Source: Piscirickettsiaceae bacterium (GTDB taxonomy: Bacteria > Pseudomonadota > Gammaproteobacteria > Nitrosococcales > Methylophagaceae). From it: 25,129 nt of DNA. The position numbers and the translations under genes are program-made. The stretch spans positions 1 to 25,129 of the forward strand of contig JABGUA010000143.1 of NCBI GenBank assembly GCA_018646825.1, in the 5' to 3' direction. Shown here one piece after another: positions 6,974-14,988 of this stretch. Each line of letters starts with the position of its first letter. Within the stretch, counting starts at the first letter, position 1. Under the pieces are notes generated by a model. The model saw only the letters and a list, made by a program, of their open reading frames with translations, made no database searches and had not been told where the DNA came from.

Positions 6974-8164
6974 ATGACTGATAAACATTATGAAATTGTC
7001 ATTGTTGGGGGAGGCGCTGCCGGCATCAGTACTGCTGCAAGACTCTCGAAAGAACTCCCCAGCGGTAGTATTGCGATTATCGAACCTTCCACAGAACATT
7101 ACTATCAGCCGATTTGGACATTAGTCGGCGGTGGCGTTATGCCAAAAGAGGTCTCTCAAAGAGATACTGCTACTTTAATTCCGGAAGGCTGTGACTGGAT
7201 TAGAGACTCCGCAACTGGTTTTGATCCTGAAAACGATAAGGTCACAACAAAAGACAGTGGCGACATTAGTTACGAATACTTAGTCGTGGCAGCTGGTATC
7301 CAAATAAACTGGACAGACATCAAAGGCCTTTCTCCTAATTTAGGAAAAAAGGGAATTTGTAGTAATTATAGCTATAAGTCTGTTGAATCAACTTGGGAAA
7401 ATATCCGCAACTTAGGTAAAGGCACGGCGATATTTACACAGCCCGGCAGCCCTATAAAATGCGGTGGTGCGCCCCAGAAAATCATGTACCTCGCAGAAGA
7501 TCACTTCAAACGTTCGGGCCTTAGAAACCAAATTGATGTCAAGTTTGTTTCTGGCATGCCTGGTATTTTTGCCGTTAAAAAATATGCAGATCAGTTAAAC
7601 AAAATCTGTGACACACGCGGTATTGAGCGTACTTTCCGCCATGACTTAGTTGAAGTTGATGCCGACAATAAAGTCGCTATCTTTAAAGATCTTGATTCTG
7701 ACGAGTTGGTCTCTATGGAATACGACATGCTGCATGTGACACCGCGCATGGGGCCACCAACTTTTATCAAAAAAAGCAGCTTAACGAATGATGCAGGCTG
7801 GGTTGATGTTGATAAAGACACTATGCAGCACAACAGCTATGACAATATTTTTGCTTGTGGCGACTGTAGTAGCTTACCGACATCTAAAACGGCAGCGGCC
7901 ATTCGTGCCCAAGTCCCTGTGATGGTGAGAAACATACTCTCTGCCAGAGACAACCAGCCCCTTGTTGATCAATATGATGGCTATACTTCATGTCCGTTGG
8001 TTACCGGTTATGGTCGCTTAATCTTGGCTGAGTTTGACTATGATTTAAACCCAAAAGAGACTTTCCCATTCGACCAAGGCGTTGAGAGAAGAAGCATGTA
8101 TATCTTGAAAAAAGATCTACTTCCAAAACTTTACTGGCATGGCATGTTGAAAGGCCGCTTCTAA
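6974..8164 (+). CDS. sqr: Sulfide:quinone oxidoreductase, type II-like
   Basis: A 396-aa FAD protein. The N-terminal IVIVGGGAAG (8-17) binds the FAD ADP part, and ACGDC near 294-298 is the second FAD contact. The family stretch YYQPIWTLVGGG (43-54) is intact. Two expected redox cysteines are Cys163 in IKCGGAPQK and Cys340 in YTSCPLVTGYGRL; this pattern and the C-terminal GYGRLILAEFDY region are those of type II enzymes related to mitochondrial SQOR. Such enzymes oxidise sulfide at the membrane, pass electrons to quinone and make persulfide or polysulfide. It stands 113 bp after the mtoX operon, with a TATAAT at 6908-6913 in the gap, and could consume the sulfide made by MtoX. A flavocytochrome c subunit is unlikely, as it would carry an export signal. 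Confidence 0.88.
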   Translation: MTDKHYEIVIVGGGAAGISTAARLSKELPSGSIAIIEPSTEHYYQPIWTLVGGGVMPKEVSQRDTATLIPEGCDWIRDSATGFDPENDKVTTKDSGDISYEYLVVAAGIQINWTDIKGLSPNLGKKGICSNYSYKSVESTWENIRNLGKGTAIFTQPGSPIKCGGAPQKIMYLAEDHFKRSGLRNQIDVKFVSGMPGIFAVKKYADQLNKICDTRGIERTFRHDLVEVDADNKVAIFKDLDSDELVSMEYDMLHVTPRMGPPTFIKKSSLTNDAGWVDVDKDTMQHNSYDNIFACGDCSSLPTSKTAAAIRAQVPVMVRNILSARDNQPLVDQYDGYTSCPLVTGYGRLILAEFDYDLNPKETFPFDQGVERRSMYILKKDLLPKLYWHGMLKGRF

Positions 8165-8220
8165 ACTTTTGGTTCCATAGCATCAGTTTAATTATACTGA
8201 TCTGTATAGACAAAACATCG

Positions 8221-8264
8221 AACTGCCAATCTGATTTATCTCGGATTGGCAGTTTATTTGTTTT
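8221..8264 (+). terminator. Rho-independent terminator after sqr
   Basis: AACTGCCAATC (8221-8231) and GATTGGCAGTT (8244-8254) form a perfect 11-bp stem with a 12-nt loop, followed by a T-rich run to 8264. It separates sqr from the sulP gene. Confidence 0.85.
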
Positions 8265-8313
8265 AAGGCCCTAGGCTTCTGTAAATATATGCCCGTCCGT
8301 TACTTGGAATGTT

Positions 8314-10026
8314 GTGATTAAAAAAATATTACCCATCTTAAATTGGTTGCCAGACTACACACGTCAAACACTATCTGGTGATATTGTGGCTGGCATTACG
8401 GTTGCCATCATGATTATTCCCCAATCCATGGCTTATGCATTACTCGCCGGCTTATCTCCCGAGATTGGCCTCTATGCGAGTATTGTACCGATGATGCTTT
8501 ACGCATTATTTGGTAGCAGTCGTTACTTAGCCGTCGGCCCTGTTGCCCTTGTTTCTCTAATGACTGCGAGTGTGATGGGGGAGGTTACCGCTACAGGCAG
8601 CGCTGACTACCACACAGGCGCGCTGATTATCGCTTTATTAAGTGGCGTTTTGTTAATCATCATGAGTTTAGCCCGACTCGGGGTCCTAGCTACCCTGCTT
8701 AGTAAACCGATTCTCAGTGGTTTTACCAGTGCTGCCGCCATTATCATTGGACTGAGTCAGTTGAAATATTTCTTAGGCATGACTATTCCGTCAGGCTTGA
8801 ACAGCTTCGAAAAGCTTTATTACGCAGCAAGCCATTGGCAAGAGAGTAATTTATTGGCCTTATTCTTAGGCATTGCATCTATTTTTATCATTCTGTCATC
8901 TGGTGGTGTTTTAAAGCGGTTTTTAACTCGACTTAACTTATCGACTATTTTCGTCAATGTGATGTCAAAATTAGGCCCATTATTTGCGGTGGCCATCTTT
9001 ACCATCGCATCTTGGTATTTTGGCTGGCATGATGCCTTTAATTTACGGATTGTAGGGGATATCCCTAGTGGTTTACCCAGCTTTGGTATGCCAGCGCTTG
9101 AACAAGACTTAGTTTGGGAGTTGTTGGGGCCTGCCATCCTAATCGCATTGGTTGGTACAATTGAAAGTATTTCCGTTGCTAAATCACTCGCTAGCAAGGA
9201 ACGTGAAAAAATTGAACCCAATAAAGAACTGTTTGGCTTAGGAATGGCGAATCTCGGGGCTTCTTTCACTGGTGCCTATCCGATTACCGGTGGGCTAAGC
9301 CGTTCTATTGTAAATTATAGCGCCGGCGCTCAAACTCCCTTTGCTTCAATTTTTACCGGCTTACTTGTTTTAATTGTTGTGCTCTTTTTAACGCCTCTGT
9401 TTTATTACCTTCCCTTAGCCGTTCTCTCTTCTATCGTGATCATTGCCGTCACAAAGCTATTCGACATGAAGGGCTTTTTTGATCTTTGGCGCTATAACAA
9501 GGGTGATGCTATCTCGATGCTCGTGACATTCTTTGTTGTGCTGTTTATGGGCGTGGAACTAGGAATATTGGTCGGTGTTGTCTTATCCGTTTTGTTTTTC
9601 TTAATACGTACAAGTCAGCCCCATGTTGCCGTCTTAGGCCGTGTTGGTAATAAAGGGCACTTCCGTAACATCTTGCGTTATGACGCACAAACCTCATCTA
9701 ATTTATTAGCGCTACGAATCGATGAGAGCCTGTTCTTCGTTAATTCAAGTTATATTGAAAATCTAATTTCTGACAAAGTGGCTGGGCACCCGGACATTGA
9801 ACATTTAGTTTTAGTTTGTAGCGGTATTAACTTTATTGATAGCAGCGCATTGGAGACCCTTGAGCACCTGTCTGAGGCCCTGCAAGAGGCAGGCATTACT
9901 GTCCACCTCGCTGAAGTGAAAGGACCCGTTATGGATAAGCTGTCACAAACGCCCTTCATTAGAAAACTCCAAGGCCAAGTTTTTTTGAGTACTGAGGAAG
10001 CTTTCACTACCTTAGAGTCAAAATAA
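8314..10026 (+). CDS. SulP-family anion (sulfate) transporter with STAS domain
   Basis: A 570-aa membrane protein starting at GTG, with GGA at 8306-8308 just upstream. The N-terminal signature (LPDYTRQTLSGDIVAG then MIIPQSMAYALLAGLSPEIGLYAS) is typical of SulP; about 10-12 hydrophobic segments fill residues 20-430. A C-terminal cytoplasmic STAS domain (about 450-560) contains the GINFIDSSALETL core. SulP proteins move sulfate, bicarbonate or other anions, often in symport with sodium or protons. It has its own unit, after the sqr terminator and convergent with ompW. In a sulfur-oxidation block it could carry sulfate, but bicarbonate uptake is equally possible; the substrate is not visible in the sequence. 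Confidence 0.85.
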   Translation: MIKKILPILNWLPDYTRQTLSGDIVAGITVAIMIIPQSMAYALLAGLSPEIGLYASIVPMMLYALFGSSRYLAVGPVALVSLMTASVMGEVTATGSADYHTGALIIALLSGVLLIIMSLARLGVLATLLSKPILSGFTSAAAIIIGLSQLKYFLGMTIPSGLNSFEKLYYAASHWQESNLLALFLGIASIFIILSSGGVLKRFLTRLNLSTIFVNVMSKLGPLFAVAIFTIASWYFGWHDAFNLRIVGDIPSGLPSFGMPALEQDLVWELLGPAILIALVGTIESISVAKSLASKEREKIEPNKELFGLGMANLGASFTGAYPITGGLSRSIVNYSAGAQTPFASIFTGLLVLIVVLFLTPLFYYLPLAVLSSIVIIAVTKLFDMKGFFDLWRYNKGDAISMLVTFFVVLFMGVELGILVGVVLSVLFFLIRTSQPHVAVLGRVGNKGHFRNILRYDAQTSSNLLALRIDESLFFVNSSYIENLISDKVAGHPDIEHLVLVCSGINFIDSSALETLEHLSEALQEAGITVHLAEVKGPVMDKLSQTPFIRKLQGQVFLSTEEAFTTLESK

Positions 10027-10031
10027 GACCC

Positions 10032-10058
10032 AAAAAAAGCCCTTCAATAATGAAGGGC
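10032..10058 (-). terminator. Rho-independent terminator of ompW (minus strand)
   Basis: GCCCTTCA (10039-10046) and TGAAGGGC (10051-10058) form a perfect 8-bp stem with an ATAA loop. On the minus strand it is followed by seven T residues, so it mainly serves ompW; the plus-strand tail after sulP is not T-rich. Confidence 0.85.
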
Positions 10059-10098
10059 CTAAAGGGGTTTCCTACGAGTTGTAGAACCATAATGAAAC

Positions 10099-10782
10099 TT
10101 AAAACTTACGACTGATGCCAATACCATAAACAAAAGGGTCGATATCCGTATTAATATTGGCTGAGCCCACCACGTTAATGCCGCTGAACCTGGCTTCAGT
10201 GTCAATATCGAGGTATTTCACGTCAAAGTTGATAAACCAGTCATCACCCACGTCAATATCCACACCCGCTTGAGCTGCTAACCCCCACGAACTGTCTAAC
10301 TTCACTTTTGCATCAGGTTGGTCTAAGACGCCAACGACTTCTTCATCAAAGAAATAGGTGTAATTAAGACCTGCGCCAATGTAGGGTCTCACCGAAGAGT
10401 TCGGTAAAAAGTGATACTGTAAGGTTAACGTCGGTGGCAATACTTTCGTTTCAATCACCTTGCCAAGACCAAGACCCGCTGCCGCTCCTCGTGAATCAAT
10501 ATCATGCTTTGAGTAGCCAAGGATGAGTTCTACACCCCAATGTGGCGTCATCATGTAGGTGATGTCTAATTCGGGTACGGTGTCGGCATTGACTTTAACG
10601 CCTTCGCCTAAATTTAGGGTGCCGCCATTAGCGTATAAATTGCCGCTATCATCATTAGGACTAACGGTGATGATACGACCTCTTACTAACCAGTCACCCG
10701 CTTCATAAGCTAAGGCAGATTGCGCAGCGCCGCCCATGGCAAGCGCTGCTAAACACAAGACATTAAATTTACTGACGAACAT
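10099..10782 (-). CDS. ompW: OmpW-family outer membrane protein
   Basis: A 227-aa protein with a signal peptide cleaved after QSALA (residue about 25). The mature start YEAGDWLVRGRIITVSPND is the OmpW hallmark, alternating beta-strands follow (TVPELDITYMMTPHWGVEL, KVLPPTLTLQYHF, VRPYIGAGLNYTYFF), and the chain ends in phenylalanine, as in outer-membrane barrels. OmpW is a small eight-stranded barrel with a hydrophobic channel. AGGAAG lies about 7 nt before the ATG. A near-consensus FNR box lies 68-81 bp upstream, matching the known FNR control of ompW in enterobacteria, and the FNR-like gene is its upstream neighbour. A T-tailed hairpin follows. What it carries here is unknown. Confidence 0.9.
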   Translation of the reverse strand: MFVSKFNVLCLAALAMGGAAQSALAYEAGDWLVRGRIITVSPNDDSGNLYANGGTLNLGEGVKVNADTVPELDITYMMTPHWGVELILGYSKHDIDSRGAAAGLGLGKVIETKVLPPTLTLQYHFLPNSSVRPYIGAGLNYTYFFDEEVVGVLDQPDAKVKLDSSWGLAAQAGVDIDVGDDWFINFDVKYLDIDTEARFSGINVVGSANINTDIDPFVYGIGISRKF

Positions 10783-10822
10783 TCGTAACTTCCTAAACTG
10801 TTGTTATATTGCTTAGGAGGTC

Positions 10823-10863
10823 ATCTTACTTAACTAACCCTTTTTTACATTGACATAGATCAA
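10823..10863 (-). promoter_or_regulatory. FNR/ANR box and -10 element of the ompW promoter
   Basis: TTGACATAGATCAA (10850-10863) differs from the TTGAT-N4-ATCAA consensus at one position. On the minus strand TAAGAT (10828 to 10823) is a fair -10. A start about 7 nt after it puts the box centre near -41, the class II activation distance. Confidence 0.65.
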
Positions 10864-10897
10864 GTGAAAGCCAGTTTGTCGTTTTATGCCCTATTTT

Positions 10898-11646
10898 TTA
10901 GCCACACAATGCTTGTATTTTATTGATATTGGCTAATGTTATGGTTTTTCCGTCAATAACAATAAGGCCGTTTTCTTGAAATTTAGTAAAAACACGGCTG
11001 ATTGTTTCCACTGCAAGGCCTAAATGATTGGCAATATCGCTGCGAGACATTGTTAAGCTGAACTCTTTAGCAGAAAAGCCACGGTGTTCAAATCGCTTTG
11101 ACAGTGACAAGAGATACGTCGCTAACTTTTCTTCTGATGTCTTTTTACCCAAAAGTAACATGAAGGTTTTATCTCCAGCCAGCTCTTTGCTCAGTCGAGT
11201 TAACAACTGTGATTGTAAGCGCGGCATACTTTCACCTAACGCCTGTACTTTCTTATAAGGCAATGCACAAACGCTGCTGGCTTCTAACGCAACAGCAGTC
11301 GATTGATAAGAAGGCATATGGAGTGCTTCTAGGCCGATGAATTCGCCAGGGAAGTAGAACCCCGTGACTTGTTCTCGGCCATTGCTCGCTGAAATCGTTG
11401 TCTTAAAAGAACCTGATCGGACGACATAAAGGGTACTGAACTTATCCGATATAGTGAACAAAGTCTGTTTTGGCTGATACCCTTGGCTGCGTTTTACAAT
11501 TTTGTCCAACAAGACCAGATCGTCTCTATGAAGGCCTAAAGGTAAGCAAAGCCGGTGCAAAGAACAATCTTCACAAGCAATTTGTTGCTTTTCTCAATTT
11601 TAGCGAGGTCTTCAATTAAAGGTTGAATATTGTTAGTTTGTGACAT
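10898..11646 (-). pseudogene. fnr: FNR/ANR-type oxygen-sensing regulator, frame broken by one missing base
   Basis: From the ATG at 11646 the frame reads MSQTNNIQPLIEDLAKIEK and then leaves the FNR frame at an A4 run (11592-11589); a stop follows after 31 codons. The rest, in another frame, reads IACEDCSLHRLC and continues to the end. Adding one A to the run would restore a 249-aa protein (E. coli FNR: 250) with Cys25, Cys28 and Cys34 in the C-X2-C-X5-C spacing of the 4Fe-4S site and the fourth ligand at Cys127, all exactly five later than in E. coli. The nucleotide-binding-like domain is intact, and the helix-turn-helix keeps ETISR, the residues that read TTGAT half-sites. Without the repair, only a TTG at 11560 could start the long frame, losing two cluster cysteines. 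Sequencing error, mutation or slippage are all possible. It lies upstream of ompW and divergent from hisB. Confidence 0.8.
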
Positions 11647-11652
11647 CGTCAC

Positions 11653-11681
11653 TTCTCATGCTGACTCTAATCTACTATGAT
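11653..11681 (+). promoter_or_regulatory. Candidate promoter of the his operon
   Basis: TTCTCA (11653-11658), a 17-bp spacer and TATGAT (11676-11681) would start transcription about 60 bp before hisB. Each hexamer departs from consensus. It lies in the divergent region shared with fnr. I saw no histidine-rich leader peptide. Confidence 0.35.
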
Positions 11682-11750
11682 ACTCTTCAAACCGATTGCT
11701 TAAACAGTTATCATTGTTTATTTTTATTTATCAATGCGCTAGGACACACC

Positions 11751-12344
11751 ATGACAACTCGCACTGCCACTGTTGCGCGTAACACGCTTGAAACACAAAT
11801 TGAGGTCTCTATAAACCTCGATGGCCAAGGCCAATTTAGTGCTGTAACAGGTGTTCCTTTCCTTGATCATATGATGGAGCAAATTGCCCGTCACGGCTTA
11901 TTTGATCTAACTATTAAAGCCAACGGTGATTTACAGATTGATGCTCACCACACTGTTGAAGATATTGGTATTACCCTTGGCCAAGCCTTTAAAAAAGCGC
12001 TTGGAGACAAAAAAGGGGTTGTACGTTATGGCCACAGTTACGTACCTTTAGATGAAGCGTTGAGTCGTGTTGTATTAGATTTATCTGGCCGGCCAGGCTT
12101 TGAATACGATGTCACTTTTAACCGCGATAAAATTGGTGAATTTGATGTTGATTTATTCTATGAGTTTTTCCAAGGTTTTGTTAATCACGCTGGCGTCAGT
12201 TTACACATTGATAACCTAAAAGGGCGCAATGCACATCATATTGCTGAAACGATGTTCAAAGCTTTCGGCCGCGCTTTACGCATGGCCGTCACCCTCGATG
12301 CCCGTGCGCTAGGCCAAATGCCTTCGACCAAAGGTAGCCTTTAA
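11751..12344 (+). CDS. hisB: Imidazoleglycerol-phosphate dehydratase
   Basis: A 197-aa enzyme, the usual length of a monofunctional HisB. The ATG at 11751 is preceded by AGGA at 11741-11744, and TRTATVARNTLETQIEV is the normal family N-terminus; an in-frame ATG at 11640 would add a 37-residue tail without family likeness. Metal-binding histidine motifs are present: FLDHMMEQIARHG, DAHHTVEDIG (HHxxED) and KGRNAHHIAETMFKAFGRAL. It dehydrates imidazole glycerol phosphate to imidazole acetol phosphate, step six of histidine synthesis. It begins a co-directional his run, 70 bp before hisH, and is divergent from fnr. Confidence 0.95.
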   Translation: MTTRTATVARNTLETQIEVSINLDGQGQFSAVTGVPFLDHMMEQIARHGLFDLTIKANGDLQIDAHHTVEDIGITLGQAFKKALGDKKGVVRYGHSYVPLDEALSRVVLDLSGRPGFEYDVTFNRDKIGEFDVDLFYEFFQGFVNHAGVSLHIDNLKGRNAHHIAETMFKAFGRALRMAVTLDARALGQMPSTKGSL

Positions 12345-12414
12345 AACAACACACTTCTATTTAAGTGTCTGTTAAACGCGTAAAATAGAAAATGATAATT
12401 CAGATAGGTTTGTT

Positions 12415-13056
12415 ATGCGTCACGTAGCAGTGATTGATTATGGTATGGGCAATCTGCGTTCGGTTTCTAAAGCACTAGAAACTGTCGCTGAGAATACGGC
12501 TGTCCACATTACAGCTGATCCTGAACAGATCCTCAATGCAAGCCATATCGTTTTCCCTGGTGTCGGTGCAATTCGTGACTGTATCTCTGAGCTTGACCGT
12601 TTAGGCTTAGACGATGTTATTCGCGAAGCGGCTCGAACAAAACCTTTCCTCGGTATCTGCTTAGGCATGCAAGCTTTATTAAGCCACAGCGAAGAAAACA
12701 ATGGTGTCACCGCTCTTGATATTATTCCTGGCCAAGTTCGTCACTTTCATACCCAACGGCCACGGACAGAGAATGATTTTAAAGTCCCACATATGGGGTG
12801 GAATGAAGTCTACCAAAGCGCATCACACCCCTTATGGGATGCTATTGATGATGCAAGCCGCTTCTATTTTGTACACAGCTTCTTTGTTGATCCAGCACAA
12901 GCAGCAGTGACTGCTGCAACCTGTCAATATCAACGCGAATTCACGGCTGCCTTAAGTCGAGACAACCTTTTTGCTGTGCAATTTCATCCGGAAAAGAGCC
13001 AATCGGCCGGATTGCAATTGCTTAAGAATTTTTTAAACTGGGATGGACAGTCCTAA
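12415..13056 (+). CDS. hisH: Imidazole glycerol phosphate synthase, glutaminase subunit
   Basis: A 213-aa class I glutamine amidotransferase. The triad is visible: Cys82 in GICLGMQALL, His191 and Glu193 in FHPEKSQ. The N-terminal VIDYGMGNLRSVSKAL is characteristic of HisH. It releases ammonia from glutamine and channels it to HisF, which is encoded two genes downstream. AGG stands about 8 nt before the ATG. The order hisH, hisA, hisF is that of many proteobacterial his operons. Confidence 0.95.
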   Translation: MRHVAVIDYGMGNLRSVSKALETVAENTAVHITADPEQILNASHIVFPGVGAIRDCISELDRLGLDDVIREAARTKPFLGICLGMQALLSHSEENNGVTALDIIPGQVRHFHTQRPRTENDFKVPHMGWNEVYQSASHPLWDAIDDASRFYFVHSFFVDPAQAAVTAATCQYQREFTAALSRDNLFAVQFHPEKSQSAGLQLLKNFLNWDGQS

Positions 13057-13079
13057 ACCTGAATAATGGAGATATTATT

Positions 13080-13832
13080 ATGTTGTTAATTCCTGCTATT
13101 GACCTTAAGGAAGGGCATTGCGTCCGTCTCAGACAAGGTCGGATGGAAGACAATACTGTATTTTCTAAAGACCCCGTTGCGATTGCTAAGCAATGGGTCG
13201 ATGCTGGTGCTAAGCGTCTACATATTGTCGATCTTGATGGCGCTTTTGCAGGGAAACCCGTTAATGCAGGCGTCGTTCATGAGATTTGCAGCACTTTCCC
13301 CGATCTTGATGTTCAGATCGGTGGTGGTATACGAGATGAAGACACCATTCAAACGTATCTTGAAGCTGGTGTCCGCTATACCATTATTGGTACCAAGGCG
13401 ATCAATGCCCCTCACTTTGTCGGCGATGTCTGCGCTGAATTTCCTGGTCATATTATTGTTGGCTTGGATGCCAAAGATGGCAAGGTCGCCATTGATGGTT
13501 GGTCAAAGCTGTCACATCATGATGTGACTGATATCGCACAGCAATTTGAACAAGATGGCGTGGAAGCGATTGTCTATACAGATATCAGCCGTGACGGCAT
13601 GATGCAGGGGGTTAACTTGGAATCAACACGTGACTTAGCCCGCGCAATCAATATTCCTGTTATCGCCTCCGGCGGTGTGACAAATTACGACGATATTAAA
13701 GCCTTATGCCATTATGAAAGCGAAGGTGTCATGGGGGCAATCGTGGGTCGCGCCATATACGAAGGCACCATTGATCTTACTGAAGGCCAAACACTGGCCG
13801 ATCGTTTAAACCCACCACAAAACTACGCATAA
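13080..13832 (+). CDS. hisA: ProFAR isomerase (phosphoribosylformimino-5-aminoimidazole carboxamide ribotide isomerase)
   Basis: A 250-aa beta/alpha barrel with the catalytic aspartates Asp8 (IPAIDLKEG) and Asp130 (VGLDAKDG), and two phosphate-binding half-barrel repeats (IGGGIRD near 80, ASGGVTNYDD in the second half). It catalyses the Amadori rearrangement of ProFAR to PRFAR, the substrate of HisF/HisH. GGAG lies about 9 nt before the ATG; it follows hisH by 23 bp and ends two bases before hisF, indicating close co-expression. Confidence 0.95.
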   Translation: MLLIPAIDLKEGHCVRLRQGRMEDNTVFSKDPVAIAKQWVDAGAKRLHIVDLDGAFAGKPVNAGVVHEICSTFPDLDVQIGGGIRDEDTIQTYLEAGVRYTIIGTKAINAPHFVGDVCAEFPGHIIVGLDAKDGKVAIDGWSKLSHHDVTDIAQQFEQDGVEAIVYTDISRDGMMQGVNLESTRDLARAINIPVIASGGVTNYDDIKALCHYESEGVMGAIVGRAIYEGTIDLTEGQTLADRLNPPQNYA

Positions 13833-13834
13833 TT

Positions 13835-14611
13835 ATGGGCTTAGCTAAACGCATTATTCCTTGTCTCGATGTTGATAATGGACGCGTAGTTAAGGGCGTA
13901 CAATTTGTTGATATTCGTGATGCTGGCGACCCTGTCGAAATAGCTAAACGTTATGATGAACAGGGCGCTGATGAGCTGACTTTTTTAGACATTACTGCAA
14001 CCCATGATAATCGCGATACGATCGTCCATGTTGTTGAAGCCGTAGCCAGCCAAGTCTTTATACCTCTCACTGTGGGTGGCGGTATTCGAAAATTAGAAGA
14101 TATTCGCCGTATGCTTAATGCCGGAGCAGATAAAGTCGGCATTAATTCTGCCGCCATTACCAACCCTGAATTTGTTCGAGATGCTGCAGAAAAGTTTGGT
14201 TCACAATGTATCGTTGTTGCTATTGATGCTAAGCGAGTTTCACCAGTGAATGCACCAGGGAAGTGGGAAATTTTCACTCACGGTGGCCGAAAGCCGACTG
14301 GAATTGATGCGATTGAATGGGCTAAAAAAATGGCCTCTTATGGCGCAGGAGAAATTCTGTTAACCAGCATGGATCGGGACGGCACTAAATCTGGTTTTGA
14401 TATAGCGTTGACTCGCTCAGTCAGCCGAGCGGTTAATATTCCGGTGATTGCTTCAGGCGGTGTCGGACAATTACAAGACTTAACTGACGGCGTGAAGCTG
14501 GGTGAAGCCGATGCTGTATTAGCAGCCAGTATCTTCCATTTTGGTGAACACACTGTTGGTGAAGCAAAGCAACAAATGGCCAGCCAAGGTATTGAGGTCC
14601 GTTTATCATGA
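13835..14611 (+). CDS. hisF: Imidazole glycerol phosphate synthase, cyclase subunit
   Basis: A 258-aa beta/alpha barrel homologous to HisA. It begins AKRIIPCLDVDNGRVVKG with catalytic Asp12; Asp131 lies in VVAIDAKR. Phosphate-binding glycines are in TVGGGIRK and ASGGVGQL. With HisH it converts PRFAR and ammonia to imidazole glycerol phosphate and AICAR. It starts two bases after hisA and overlaps hisI by four bases (ATGA), the pattern of translational coupling. Confidence 0.95.
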   Translation: MGLAKRIIPCLDVDNGRVVKGVQFVDIRDAGDPVEIAKRYDEQGADELTFLDITATHDNRDTIVHVVEAVASQVFIPLTVGGGIRKLEDIRRMLNAGADKVGINSAAITNPEFVRDAAEKFGSQCIVVAIDAKRVSPVNAPGKWEIFTHGGRKPTGIDAIEWAKKMASYGAGEILLTSMDRDGTKSGFDIALTRSVSRAVNIPVIASGGVGQLQDLTDGVKLGEADAVLAASIFHFGEHTVGEAKQQMASQGIEVRLS

Positions 14612-14988
14612 ATTGGCTTGAACAAGTGAGATGGAATGACGATGGCTTAGTCCCCGTCATTACCCAAGAATTTGAAAGCCAACAGGTGCTCACTTTGGCT
14701 TGGATGAACCGTGATGCCTTGTTGTTAACAATGGAAACAGGTCACGCGGTTTATTGGTCTCGTTCTCGCCAAAAATTGTGGCATAAGGGTGAAGAGTCAG
14801 GCAATCAACAGCAAATAAAATCTATCAGATTAGATTGTGACAATGATGCTGTTTTACTGAGTGTGACTCAAATTGGTGGCATTGCCTGCCATACTGGCCG
14901 TCATCATTGTTTTTACCAACAATTAGAAAACGGTCACTGGATTAGTACTGAACCGGTGTTGAAAGATCCGAAAGAGATTTACTCATGA
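14608..14988 (+). CDS. hisI: Phosphoribosyl-AMP cyclohydrolase
   Basis: A 126-aa single-domain HisI. Zinc ligands Cys77, Cys94 and Cys101 (DCDND, GGIACHTGRHHC) and the metal-binding aspartates Asp76, Asp78 and Asp80 are present, as is the AWMNRDAL and TGHAVYWSRSR substrate region. It opens the purine ring of phosphoribosyl-AMP, the third step of the pathway. It is separate from hisE, unlike the fused HisIE of enterobacteria. ATGA overlaps couple it to both neighbours. Confidence 0.95.
   Translation: MNWLEQVRWNDDGLVPVITQEFESQQVLTLAWMNRDALLLTMETGHAVYWSRSRQKLWHKGEESGNQQQIKSIRLDCDNDAVLLSVTQIGGIACHTGRHHCFYQQLENGHWISTEPVLKDPKEIYS

Noticed and set aside
8820..9269. 149-codon open frame on the minus strand inside sulP
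   Set aside because: It lies wholly within a strongly recognised membrane transporter gene, and its translation shows no domain; it is a shadow frame.
11558..11560. TTG at 11560 as the genuine start of the FNR-like gene
   Set aside because: It would remove two of the iron-sulfur cysteines that are still encoded just upstream; the conserved frame clearly extends beyond it to the frameshift point.
11640..11750. Longer hisB beginning at 11640
   Set aside because: The extra 37 residues are unlike HisB, lack a ribosome site, and overlap the fnr 5' end; ATG 11751 has AGGA and the family N-terminus.
12351..12368. Small hairpin ACACTT/AAGTGT between hisB and hisH as a terminator or attenuator
   Set aside because: The stem is only 6 AT-rich pairs with no T tract and no leader peptide; too weak to claim.
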